Origin: Natronolimnobius sp. AArcel1 | GTDB taxonomy: Archaea; Halobacteriota; Halobacteria; Halobacteriales; Natrialbaceae | DNA length: 64,000 nt | Assembly: GCF_011043775.1 (NCBI RefSeq) | Contig: NZ_JAAKXY010000001.1 | Coordinates: 1 to 64,000, forward strand | Direction: 5' to 3' | In this document: one piece after another, positions 34,072-42,680 of the stretch | Position numbering within the stretch: position 1 is the stretch's first letter | Layout of the letters: each line of letters starts with the position of its first letter | Translations under genes and position numbers: made by a program | Notes under the pieces: generated by a model | Seen by the model: the letters and a program-made list of their open reading frames with translations, nothing else | Told to the model about the DNA's origin: nothing | Database searches by the model: none

Positions 34072-34896
34072 ATGTACTGGTCTCGGCCCACCGCGACGAC
34101 GCTCGCGCTCGCCGCCGTCGGCGGGCTCGTAAACGTCGCCGTCGTGTTCACGCTCTACGTCCGCGCGGCGTACCCCATCCTCGAGTCGACTGGCGATATC
34201 GCCGTCCTCGCGGTGGCGCTGTTCGCAGTCGGCGCGACTGCGGTGTTCGCTTCGGCGTACACGCGATTGCTTACGCCCGCACTCGGCTGGATCGCGGCAC
34301 TGGCGGGCACCGCGTACTACGAACTGACGACGCCGATGCCTGACTGGGGCGAACTGGATGGGCACGTCATCGTCGAGGGTCCGACTCACGTTGCCAGCTA
34401 CGCCAACACGTGGTACGTCTGGCTCGCGCTCGCGTTGTTCGTCGGCGTCCTCGAGTTTGGCATTCGACGCGGCTACGGGCTCGGCGAGCAGTCTCTCCGA
34501 AACCTTCCCGACCTGCCGCTGTCGCGAGCGGACCTCGCACGCACCGTCGTCGGTTTCGGTGCACTGGTCGGCGTCGCAACGATGCTGTTGACGATTCGAT
34601 CCGGTTTGCCACACCTCGAAACGGCGCTGGCCATCGCCGTTCTCGCGACCGCTGTCGCCGCAGTCCCCCTCGCAGCGTTGCTCGCTCGAGGCATGGTCCT
34701 CCCAACCATGCTGTTCGTACCCGTTCCATATCTGCTGATCTACGAGGTGTTCGTCACCACCGACAGCCCGGTCCACATCCTCCTGTTCGGACCCTACGCA
34801 GTCGTCCTCGCTCTCGCGTGGGCGCTCGAGGCTCTGCTCCGGTCGCGGCTGCGAGGCTGGGACGGTGGCCGGTTCACTGACCACAACGCCGCATAG
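34072..34896 (+). CDS. Multi-TM haloarchaeal membrane protein
   Basis: 274 residues with about seven hydrophobic segments and a polar stretch at about 160-185 (YGLGEQSLRNLPDLPLSRAD). No transporter motif is recognised. The short distance to folCP (63 bases) allows co-transcription. Function unknown. Confidence 0.65.
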   Translation: MYWSRPTATTLALAAVGGLVNVAVVFTLYVRAAYPILESTGDIAVLAVALFAVGATAVFASAYTRLLTPALGWIAALAGTAYYELTTPMPDWGELDGHVIVEGPTHVASYANTWYVWLALALFVGVLEFGIRRGYGLGEQSLRNLPDLPLSRADLARTVVGFGALVGVATMLLTIRSGLPHLETALAIAVLATAVAAVPLAALLARGMVLPTMLFVPVPYLLIYEVFVTTDSPVHILLFGPYAVVLALAWALEALLRSRLRGWDGGRFTDHNAA

Positions 34897-34959
34897 GGGA
34901 GACAGTGCGGGCGGACTCGAGTCCGACATCCCTAAGCGCGCGGACTCTGTGGTTCGGAT

Positions 34960-37446
34960 ATGGAGTATCACGAGGCGGCGGACGCGCTCTTCGGGCTACG
35001 GCGGTTCGGTCCGAAACCGGGCACGGAGTCGACGGCCCGACTTCTCGCCCACCTCGAGGACCCCCACGATGGCGTCGATTTCGTGCAGGTTGCCGGCTCG
35101 AACGGGAAGGGAAGTACGGCACGGATGCTCGAGCGAACGCTTCGCGAGGCGGGGCTCTCGGTGGGACTGTACACCTCGCCGCATCTCGAGGATCTACGCG
35201 AGCGGGTACGGGTTGATGGACGCAAAATTCCACGTTCGGCTGTTTGTGCGTACGTCACAGCCATTCAGGAGTATTTGACGGAGCGGGCTGCCGATGGCGA
35301 GTCACCGACTTTCTTCGAGGCGATGACAGCCATGGCGCTGTGGCACTTCGACCGCGAGAACGTCGACGTAGCCGTCCTCGAGGTCGGTATCGGCGGCAAG
35401 TTCGACGCCACGAGTGTCGTCGATCCGATTGCGAGCGCAGTGACGAGCGTTACCTTAGAACACACAGGAATTCTGGGTGAGACAGTCGAGGAAATCGCGC
35501 GGGATAAGGCCCACGTTGCCCCCGCAGACGCGCCGTTGGTGACCGGCGTCACGGGGTCCCCACTCGAGGCAATTCGCGACGTGGCTGGCGAGGTGGTAAC
35601 GGTCGGTTCTGCAAGCGAGGGAACCGAAGCGAACGACCGAACACGACCCGACGTTTGCGTCACCTACGACGGGTTGGCGAATCACGCCGAAGCGGGAGTC
35701 TCGATCACGGCCGATGACTGGGACCTCGAGACGCAGATTCCGCTACCGGGCGCACACCAGGCCGAAAACGCCGGCATCGCCGCAGCACTCGCCCGACAGG
35801 TCGCAGCTGCCTCGAGCGCCGAAATCGCCCGTGGACTGCGAAATGCCCACTGGCCCGGCCGGTTCGAAGTGATGGGGACCGACCCGCTGGTCGTCCTCGA
35901 TGGCGCACACAATCCGGGTGCCTGCGAACAACTCAGTGCGACGCTCGAGCAGTATGAATACGAAAATCTCACGCTCGTCTTTGGCGCGATGCACGACAAA
36001 GACCACCGGGCGATGGCCGACGCCCTGCCAACGCCAGACAGCGTTATCGCAGCAGCGCCGTCTCTCGAGCGCGCCGAAAACCCGGCCGTTCTCGCTGACG
36101 TGTTCGACGACGCGGGCGTTTCGACCGTCCAAACGGAATCGGCCGTTGTCGACGCGCTCGAGACCGCGCTCTCGGACGCCGGGGCGGCTGACTGCGTGCT
36201 CGTCACTGGGTCGTTGTTTGCGGTCGCCGAAGCCCGCTCGCGCTGGACGCGAACGGACGTGTCGAAACGCATTCGCGACCGCTCGGAGGCTCGCGAGACG
36301 CTCGAGGACGCGGATGTGACGCCAGCGACCGCCCGGCGACTCGAGGGCGACGGCGTCCACCGTGTTGTGAAAACGACGCTGCAGCCCCGACAGGCAGACC
36401 GATTGCAGGAGGAACTGCTGCGTGTCGGCGGCGACTGTGCCATTGCCGACCACCAGTACGATGGCGAGCGCGTCGAAGCTGTCCTGATGGGCACGCTCAC
36501 ACAGTTCGACCGCCTCGTCGACACACTCGAGTCGGCCTCGGATGGTCTCGATGAGGTCGCACGAGAGTTGCAGCGAACGCTCGCGTTCGATACCGGCCAG
36601 CCCGGTGTCGGTGCGTCGACGAGCCACCCCGAGTACCCCTGGACCGACCGTACCGCCGTCATGGGCATTCTAAACGTCACGCCCGACAGTTTCCACGACG
36701 GCGGCGAGTACGACGCCCTCGAGGCTGCACTCTCGCAAGCCGAATCGATGGTCGAGGCCGGCGTGGACGTGATCGATGTCGGCGGCGAATCCACGCGTCC
36801 CGGCGCAGACCCCGTCTCGACGCAGGACGAAATCGACCGCGTCGTCCCCGTCATCGAACGCATTCGCGACCTCGAGAGCCACATCTCGATTGACACCCGC
36901 AAAGCCGCCGTCGCCGAGGCCGCACTCGAGGCTGGCGCGGATATCATCAACGACGTCTCCGGACTCGAGGACCCCGAAATGCGCTTTGTCGCGGCCGAGT
37001 ACGACGCCGGCCTGATCGTCATGCACAGCATCAACGCGCCCGTCGTGCCGGACCAGGACGTGACCTACGATGACGTCGTCGAGGACGTCATCGACCAACT
37101 CTCAGAGCGCGTGTTGCTGGCCGAGAAGGCTGGCGTCGACCGCGACCGACTCATCATCGACCCCGGTATTGGCTTTGGCAAGTCCGCTCGCGAGAGCTTC
37201 GAAATGCTCGACCGACTCGGCGAGTTTCGCGCACTCGGCTGTCCCATCCTCGTTGGACACTCCCATAAGTCGATGTTCAGATACGTCGGCGGCGAGGCTG
37301 GTGACTGCCTTGCAGAAACCGTCGCGGCGAGCGCACTGGCAGCGGACCGCGGCGCAGATATCGTTCGCGTACACGACGTGCCCGAGAATGTCGCTGCGGT
37401 ACGGACGGCGCTCGCGACACGCGATCCGGACCAGTTCGAGTGGTAA
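34960..37446 (+). CDS. folCP: Fused dihydrofolate synthase / dihydropteroate synthase (FolC-FolP)
   Basis: 828 residues. The N-terminal part (about 1-430) is the Mur-ligase-like FolC domain: P-loop GSNGKGSTARM near 45, then LYTSPHLEDLRERVRVDG and VLDGAHNPGACEQL. A linker of about 120 residues follows. The C-terminal part (about 565-828) is dihydropteroate synthase: MGILNVTPDSFHDGG, DVGGESTRPGA and VGHSHKSMFRYVGG. FolP joins the pterin to p-aminobenzoate and FolC adds glutamate, the consecutive steps of folate synthesis. This fusion is known in Haloferax. The order here (FolC first) and the absence of other folate genes nearby match that case. Confidence 0.95.
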   Translation: MEYHEAADALFGLRRFGPKPGTESTARLLAHLEDPHDGVDFVQVAGSNGKGSTARMLERTLREAGLSVGLYTSPHLEDLRERVRVDGRKIPRSAVCAYVTAIQEYLTERAADGESPTFFEAMTAMALWHFDRENVDVAVLEVGIGGKFDATSVVDPIASAVTSVTLEHTGILGETVEEIARDKAHVAPADAPLVTGVTGSPLEAIRDVAGEVVTVGSASEGTEANDRTRPDVCVTYDGLANHAEAGVSITADDWDLETQIPLPGAHQAENAGIAAALARQVAAASSAEIARGLRNAHWPGRFEVMGTDPLVVLDGAHNPGACEQLSATLEQYEYENLTLVFGAMHDKDHRAMADALPTPDSVIAAAPSLERAENPAVLADVFDDAGVSTVQTESAVVDALETALSDAGAADCVLVTGSLFAVAEARSRWTRTDVSKRIRDRSEARETLEDADVTPATARRLEGDGVHRVVKTTLQPRQADRLQEELLRVGGDCAIADHQYDGERVEAVLMGTLTQFDRLVDTLESASDGLDEVARELQRTLAFDTGQPGVGASTSHPEYPWTDRTAVMGILNVTPDSFHDGGEYDALEAALSQAESMVEAGVDVIDVGGESTRPGADPVSTQDEIDRVVPVIERIRDLESHISIDTRKAAVAEAALEAGADIINDVSGLEDPEMRFVAAEYDAGLIVMHSINAPVVPDQDVTYDDVVEDVIDQLSERVLLAEKAGVDRDRLIIDPGIGFGKSARESFEMLDRLGEFRALGCPILVGHSHKSMFRYVGGEAGDCLAETVAASALAADRGADIVRVHDVPENVAAVRTALATRDPDQFEW

Positions 37447-37447
37447 T

Positions 37448-37837
37448 TTAGGACGTGTTCGGACGGGTTCTCAGAGTCACCTCGAGCAGCCCGTTCTCCA
37501 TTGGGGCTGTAATCGACAGTCGCTCGAGCAGTGGCGTGAGCGTAACCTGTTCTGCGTGACGATCCCACTGGATGACGCCAGTATCGGCGAGCAGCGGGAG
37601 ATGAGCGTGAGTCAATAAAAGCTCCACGTCGTTTTGCCGATCGACAGTCACGTGCGCCGGGTTGAGACCGTCTTCAGCGGCCGCAAGTTCGGCTGCTAAC
37701 CGCGTGACGGACACCGACTTGCGGTGTTGCAACAGGAACTGCAATACGTCCCGCCGCCGTGAATCGGCCAACAGCTCATAGAGCGTGTCGAGAAACGCAG
37801 GTGTCCCTGCCTGCTCGAGTCGGAGTTGTTCAACCAT
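37448..37837 (-). CDS. Winged-helix regulator, DUF7344-like
   Basis: 129 residues. The middle matches the haloarchaeal ArsR-like wHTH group: LYELLADSRRRDVLQFLLQH then VSVTRLAAELAAA and a late ADTGVIQWDRHAEQVTLTP wing. The start at 37837 (MVEQLRLEQ) is the sensible one; upstream codons read as a His/Arg-rich non-coding stretch. It converges on folCP, ending one base from its stop. Target unknown. Confidence 0.72.
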   Translation of the reverse strand: MVEQLRLEQAGTPAFLDTLYELLADSRRRDVLQFLLQHRKSVSVTRLAAELAAAEDGLNPAHVTVDRQNDVELLLTHAHLPLLADTGVIQWDRHAEQVTLTPLLERLSITAPMENGLLEVTLRTRPNTS

Positions 37838-37928
37838 GGCCGTCCACTCACAGGTGAGCACGAAAGCTCGACCGCCGGGCTGCTCATGGCCTTTATGTCG
37901 ATTATACTGGTCTCGATGAATATCCGTG

Positions 37929-38588
37929 TTAAGTGTTTCGGGAATTGGGGTGATCGAAAGCACTCTGAAGCACTTTGTCGGCCCCGCGCCGAACCCGTTC
38001 TGAGAGCGCCTGTACCGAAACGTCGAGTTCTGTCGCCAGTTCCTCGAACGTCACCTCACGCGGGACTTTGAAGTAGCCTTGTTCGACGGCGAGCGAGAGT
38101 GCGTCGTACTGTGGGTCGGTCAGATCGTACTTGTGGCCGTCTCGATTCGTGTCGCTCAGTGATGAGACGCGATTGAGTTGATACGAAATGCCGTGAGCGT
38201 TACAGTACTGGTTGAACTGGGCGAGCCCAGAGTGGTCGTCGAATCGAATTCGAAACAGCCACTCGTCATCGCTGTGAGCCTCGAGAATCGATGCCTCTGA
38301 ATCCGTGATTCCGGTAATGAGCTGTTCGGCGGGATCCTCCCATTCGATCTTATACAGCGCGCGGTCGTCGTACGCGTCAAGGACGGTAATCGACCGCACG
38401 TTTGGACTGTCGGACATCGTATTCTCGAAGGCCTGCAAGTCGGAGCCATACCCCCAGATGTAGGGCATGATCCGCTTTTCGGCGGGGACGACGCGCTCGA
38501 GTTCGACGGAGATGCCGGGGTGTTCAGCGATGATCTGCCCGAGCAGAAACTCGTCGGCTTGAATCGAAATTTCGGCGATGACGGTCAT
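37929..38588 (-). CDS. Bacterio-opsin-activator-type HTH_10 regulator
   Basis: 219 residues: an N-terminal sensor-like alpha/beta domain (MTVIAEISIQADEFLLGQ through LFRIRFDDHSGL) and a C-terminal HTH_10 domain (TDPQYDALSLAVEQGYFKVP, TFEELATELDVSVQALSERV). This is the standard layout of haloarchaeal Bat-like regulators, which sense unknown signals. It lies 91 bases upstream of the DUF7344-like gene on the same strand, so both may be co-transcribed. Confidence 0.85.
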   Translation of the reverse strand: MTVIAEISIQADEFLLGQIIAEHPGISVELERVVPAEKRIMPYIWGYGSDLQAFENTMSDSPNVRSITVLDAYDDRALYKIEWEDPAEQLITGITDSEASILEAHSDDEWLFRIRFDDHSGLAQFNQYCNAHGISYQLNRVSSLSDTNRDGHKYDLTDPQYDALSLAVEQGYFKVPREVTFEELATELDVSVQALSERVRRGADKVLQSAFDHPNSRNT

Positions 38589-38685
38589 ACTGACACGACG
38601 TGGTCGGCCGTATTAGACCGCCACCTTGGTGATTCATTGCCTAACCGCTGCAGATGGACGACGAAGACGTTTCCAGCGGACCGAG

Positions 38686-39675
38686 CTACCAGCGGTGGTG
38701 GACGTGCTCTGCGACGTATTCTTCGTAGACATCCTGGGTCGCGCCGTGGGCCTGACTCGAAAGCGACTCGAGGTCCGATACTGCCGCGTTCGAACGGACG
38801 TGCTCGGGCGAGGTCGTTCCCGGAATCACGCTCGAGACCGCCTCGTGGTCGAGAATCCAGCACAGCGTGAACTCGGCGGTTGTGAGGTTTTCGGGAACGT
38901 GTGCCTCGAGTGCGTCGACAGCGTCGTGGCCAGTCTCGTAGGGGACGCCCGCGAACGTCTCGCCCACGTCGAAGGCCTCCCCCTCGCGGTTGAAGTTGCG
39001 GTGGTCGTCTTCGGCGAACTCCTGGTCGCGCTCGAGTGCGCCCGTCAGCAAGCCGGAGGCGTAGGGAACGCGGACGATAACGCCGATATCATTCTTTCGG
39101 GCCTGCTCGAAGAACAGTTCGTTCGGACGCTGGCGGAACGGATTGAAGATGATCTGAACCGTCTCGACGACATCGTACTCGATGGCTTTCAGCGCCTCTT
39201 CGACCTTCTCGACACTGACGCCCGCGTGGGCGATTTTGCCGTCTGTTTTGAGTTGCTCGAGCGCCTCGAACGTCTCTGGCTGGTAGTACGCCTCGGTCGG
39301 CGGACAGTGCAGTTGCAGGAGATCGAGCGTCTCCATCCCGAGGTAGTCGCGGCTCCGGTCGACGAATCCCTCGAGGTTCTCGTGGGTGTAGCGCTCCGCT
39401 TCGTGGGGGTCGAGACGTCGCCCTGCTTTGGTCGCGACGAACACGTCGTCATAAGCGTCTTCTTCCTCGAGGACGTGGCCGATGTGGCGTTCGCTGCGCC
39501 CATCGCCGTAAACGTCTGCGGTGTCGATGAAGTCGATATCTGCCTCGAGGGCGGTGCGGACGACTTCGCGGCCGGTTTCGTCGCTCACATCGCCCCAACT
39601 GCCGCCGATGTTCCAGGTGCCGAGGCCGACTTCCGAGACGGTGTGACCGGTCGAACCGAGTCGTCGATGGTTCAT
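38686..39675 (-). CDS. Aldo/keto reductase (copy 2)
   Basis: 329 residues of the AKR TIM-barrel family. FIDTADVYGDGRSERH carries the Asp/Tyr pair, VFVATKAGRR the Lys and LDLLQLHCPP the His. The C-terminal SSVIPGTTSPEHVRSN binds the cofactor. It is distinct from the copy at 28814-29812. Reduces aldehydes, ketones or sugars with NAD(P)H; substrate unknown. Confidence 0.87.
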   Translation of the reverse strand: MNHRRLGSTGHTVSEVGLGTWNIGGSWGDVSDETGREVVRTALEADIDFIDTADVYGDGRSERHIGHVLEEEDAYDDVFVATKAGRRLDPHEAERYTHENLEGFVDRSRDYLGMETLDLLQLHCPPTEAYYQPETFEALEQLKTDGKIAHAGVSVEKVEEALKAIEYDVVETVQIIFNPFRQRPNELFFEQARKNDIGVIVRVPYASGLLTGALERDQEFAEDDHRNFNREGEAFDVGETFAGVPYETGHDAVDALEAHVPENLTTAEFTLCWILDHEAVSSVIPGTTSPEHVRSNAAVSDLESLSSQAHGATQDVYEEYVAEHVHHRW

Positions 39676-39749
39676 ACGTGGTTAGTTGGGCTGGTGGCGG
39701 GTATGGGTTTGCCTCGTGGCAATCGCTTCGGCCAGCCTCGAGGGGACAA

Positions 39750-39989
39750 CTAATCGGGCGACTGTGATTGCGTGGGTCCATCGGAGCGCGGGCGTTTTCG
39801 TCGGTAGAAGACCAAAACGGCAACACCACCGATCACCGGCACGAGAACGAAGCCAGCGAAGAACGCCATCGCCCAGATATCGGCGCTTTCGATGCCACGA
39901 CTCCGAGCGTCCTGATAGACCCAGGTGACGCCGGCCATTCCCACCACCACCCCCACTGCGAGGAGAATCTGCACGTCGAGTTGCACCAT
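39750..39989 (-). CDS. Small two-TM membrane protein
   Basis: 79 residues with two hydrophobic helices (about 7-25 and 37-60) around QDARSRGIESADIW and a basic/polar tail (YRRKRPRSDG). It resembles short haloarchaeal membrane proteins without known function. It ends 74 bases before the start of the AKR gene. Confidence 0.6.
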   Translation of the reverse strand: MVQLDVQILLAVGVVVGMAGVTWVYQDARSRGIESADIWAMAFFAGFVLVPVIGGVAVLVFYRRKRPRSDGPTQSQSPD

Positions 39990-40086
39990 TGGACGACTCT
40001 CTCGCGTAGATGACTAAATAACCCAGTGCGACGCTGACGAAATCCGATGAGTGAGTGCCAGGTGTTCTTCAACGAGTCTCAAACGG

Positions 40087-41139
40087 TTAGTCGTCCGCGG
40101 GGTCAGGAACCTCAGTCTCTGTTGAGGTTGTCAGTCCCTCGAGCGGGACAGCTTCAGTGCCGGTCGTTTCCCGGGTGATCTTCTCGATGCGCTCTTCGGT
40201 CGATTCAGGATCGGTCACCCAGTCTTCATAGAAGTCAAACGGACACGCCGATTCCCCATCACCGAGTCCCGCGTCCTCAGTCGCAGTGTAGCCCCGGTGG
40301 AGGAGTTTATAGAGGTGATTCTGGCTCTGCCAGTTCTCTCGAGCGTCGCGAATAGCTGAGACGGAAAGTTCCGCGTACTGCCAGACGCCGGGTTCGGAGC
40401 CGCACTCGCCTAAGACACGGCCATCGAAGCCGACGATGTTTGACTTCCCAAAGAACGAGTACACTTCGTCCTGACCCGCCATGTTCGCGACAGCGACGTA
40501 GGCGTTATTCGCCCATGCGGAGTGGCGAGCGACGATCTCCTGTTGTTCAGCAGCAGGGTACATGTATCCCTGACAGCGAACGATCAGTTCGGCTCCCTTG
40601 TAGGCGCAATCACGCCAGATTTCAGGATAGTTACCATCGTCACAGATAATCAGACTAATCTGTAGTCCCTTTGGCCCCTCCGTGACATACGTCTGGTCTC
40701 CTGCGGTCCAGCCCTCGATCGGACACCAAGGGATGATTTTGCGATATTTTTGTCGGATCTCTCCTTCGTCGTCGATAAGCAACAGTGTGTTGTAGGGGTT
40801 TTTGTCAGGATGTTCCTCATGCTTCTCGCCGGTTAGCGAGAAGACACCCCACACATCGTTCTTACGGCAGGCTTCCGAGAAAATCTCCGTTTCAGGACCC
40901 GGTACCTCCGTCGCAAGATCCATCATCTGTTCCTCGTCGTAATTGATCCCTTGCGTGCTGTATTCGGGAAATATAACGAGATCAACGCCAGGTGCGCCCG
41001 CTTTGATCCCCTCTATTTTGTCTGCAAGGGCGTGACACTGCTCAAGAACTTCTTCTTTCGTCTCTGGACTCGGTGCATCCGTCTGGTGGACTGCGACGCC
41101 GACGGTATCCGGGGATGATGAAATATCTCCGTGCCTCAT
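40087..41139 (-). CDS. Aliphatic amidase (AmiE/AmiF type, nitrilase superfamily)
   Basis: 350 residues that hydrolyse short aliphatic amides or formamide to ammonia and the acid. The catalytic triad keeps the same residue numbers as Pseudomonas AmiE: Glu59 in [10 protein letters not shown], Lys134 in KYRKIIPW and Cys166 in [14 protein letters not shown]. The N-terminal MRHGDISSS and [13 protein letters not shown] are near-copies of the bacterial enzyme, which is unusual for a haloarchaeon. The C-terminus has a short acidic Thr/Pro tail ([14 protein letters not shown]). Upstream DNA (41140-41290) is very AT-rich, suggesting a strong promoter or an island boundary. Probable horizontal transfer from bacteria. 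Confidence 0.92.
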   Translation of the reverse strand: MRHGDISSSPDTVGVAVHQTDAPSPETKEEVLEQCHALADKIEGIKAGAPGVDLVIFPEYSTQGINYDEEQMMDLATEVPGPETEIFSEACRKNDVWGVFSLTGEKHEEHPDKNPYNTLLLIDDEGEIRQKYRKIIPWCPIEGWTAGDQTYVTEGPKGLQISLIICDDGNYPEIWRDCAYKGAELIVRCQGYMYPAAEQQEIVARHSAWANNAYVAVANMAGQDEVYSFFGKSNIVGFDGRVLGECGSEPGVWQYAELSVSAIRDARENWQSQNHLYKLLHRGYTATEDAGLGDGESACPFDFYEDWVTDPESTEERIEKITRETTGTEAVPLEGLTTSTETEVPDPADD

Positions 41140-41370
41140 TAGTACCGTCTGTCAATCAATAACGGAGTTAAAAAAGACTTCTTCTTATATTGTATTACCA
41201 GTTGGGAGGATATTAGCTTGTTATTTTAGATTACTATCGTCCAATTATGCACCCATAAAATGGAAAATATCTTATTATAGACTTCCCTCGATTAAGTGCA
41301 TTTGGGCGAGTTGTGGCTAGTTAATTTGACGTTCGTAGGAATATGGGGGAGAACAACAAGGTCGATGTAG

Positions 41371-42327
41371 TCACCGCAGCGACGGCAGCACTTCTTCCTC
41401 GTAAAACTCGAGTGCGGGCCCCTGCTCCGGGCCGATCTGGTGGAAGTAGACGTGGTCGTAGCCAGTGTCGATGGCCTGCTCGAAGCTATCGATGTGGGCC
41501 TGTGGGTCAGGGCTGGTAATTGTCGCGGATTCTTCGATATCGTCTTTATCGACCAGCTGGGCGGCCTGATCGAAGTGTGCCGGTGTCGGAAGTTCCTGGG
41601 CAAGTTCGCCCGGAATCGAGCCGTTCGGCCAGTACTCGTACACGGTGTCGACGGCTTCTGCCTCGGTTTCGGCGTAGCACCCATGTAGTTGCGTATACGC
41701 CGGCCCGTCGCCGCCGGCGTCCTCGTAGGCCTCGACTGGCGCTTCTTTCGGGCCGGAACACCAGAGCCCGTCAGTTTCCTCGGCGACCCACTCGGCAGTT
41801 TGGGGGCCGAAGGCGCTCCCGATCACCGTCGGCTGCTCGTCGGGACAGGTGTAGAGGCGCGCGTTCTCGAGCGTGTAGTGCTCGCCGTGGTGACTGACCG
41901 TTTCGCCAGTCCACAGTTTCCGCATGGCCTCGAGTGATTCGTCGAGCATCTCGAGGCGAACGTCGTGTTCGGGCCAGCGGTCGCCGGTGACGTGCTCGTT
42001 TAAGTTCTCGCCGGTTCCGATGCCGAACGTGAATCGGTCACCGAACATCTCATCGACTGTGGCGACTGCGTGGGCGACGTTGACCGGATGGATACGAATC
42101 GTCGGGCAGGTAACGCCGACGCCAACCTCGATATCGTCGGTCGCCTCGGCGATTGCACCAAGTGTGGACCAGACGAACGGCGATTCGCCCTGTGCTGAGA
42201 CCCACGGATGGAAGTGATCCGAAATTGAGAGAAAGTCAAAGCCAGCCGCTTCGGCTCGTTTAGCCATTTCAACCAATTCCATCGGTTTGTGCTCCTCGCT
42301 CGAGAGGGTGTATCCGAGTTGTGTCAT
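41371..42327 (-). CDS. LLM-class F420-dependent oxidoreductase
   Basis: 318 residues of the luciferase-like (beta/alpha)8 family that uses coenzyme F420. LGYTLSSEEHKPMELVEMAK, FDFLSISDHFHPWVSAQGES and FGIGTGENLNEHVTGDRWPE match the TIGR03557 subgroup near F420-dependent glucose-6-phosphate dehydrogenase. The start at 42327 (MTQLGYTLSS) is preferred to the 44-codon upstream extension, which runs through the non-coding repeat region. Substrate unknown. It lies 231 bases downstream of the amidase start, and the two genes read the same way. Confidence 0.87.
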   Translation of the reverse strand: MTQLGYTLSSEEHKPMELVEMAKRAEAAGFDFLSISDHFHPWVSAQGESPFVWSTLGAIAEATDDIEVGVGVTCPTIRIHPVNVAHAVATVDEMFGDRFTFGIGTGENLNEHVTGDRWPEHDVRLEMLDESLEAMRKLWTGETVSHHGEHYTLENARLYTCPDEQPTVIGSAFGPQTAEWVAEETDGLWCSGPKEAPVEAYEDAGGDGPAYTQLHGCYAETEAEAVDTVYEYWPNGSIPGELAQELPTPAHFDQAAQLVDKDDIEESATITSPDPQAHIDSFEQAIDTGYDHVYFHQIGPEQGPALEFYEEEVLPSLR

Positions 42328-42680
42328 TCCTGACTCGCTACCACGGATTTTGGGGTAATGGTTGAGCCTGCGAGTACGCGGTTCGAGCGAGTGAAACGAG
42401 TGAGAACCGCGGCAAAGCGAACGGGGAGCGAAGCGACCCGTGAGCCGCGACCCAAGCAAGAAGTATGTCCACTTGGACAGTAAACGGAGTGAACCGTGCG
42501 CCGCGGAGTGAGAACCGCATTACTGCGAATAGTGCGGGATCAGCGACCTCACGAACCGTGCGAACGGGCGCGAAGTTCCCGTGAGCCACAACCCATACGA
42601 GAGCTGTGCTACCTCGAGCACCAACCAACAAAACCCCACGAAAACAAGCACGAAACGCGAGCCGCGAAAACGTTCCTTCG
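42328..42680. repeat. Intergenic region with degenerate GAGCGAGTGA-type repeats
   Basis: 353 bases without a gene. Imperfect units of the form CGAGTGAAACGAGTGAGAACCGCG, GAGCGAAGCGACCCGTGAGCC and GGAGTGAGAACCGC recur, which is the typical haloarchaeal degenerate repeat tail found between genes. An open frame of 124 codons crosses it, but the translation reads as Val/Ala/Leu-Arg repeats and is rejected. Confidence 0.65.
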
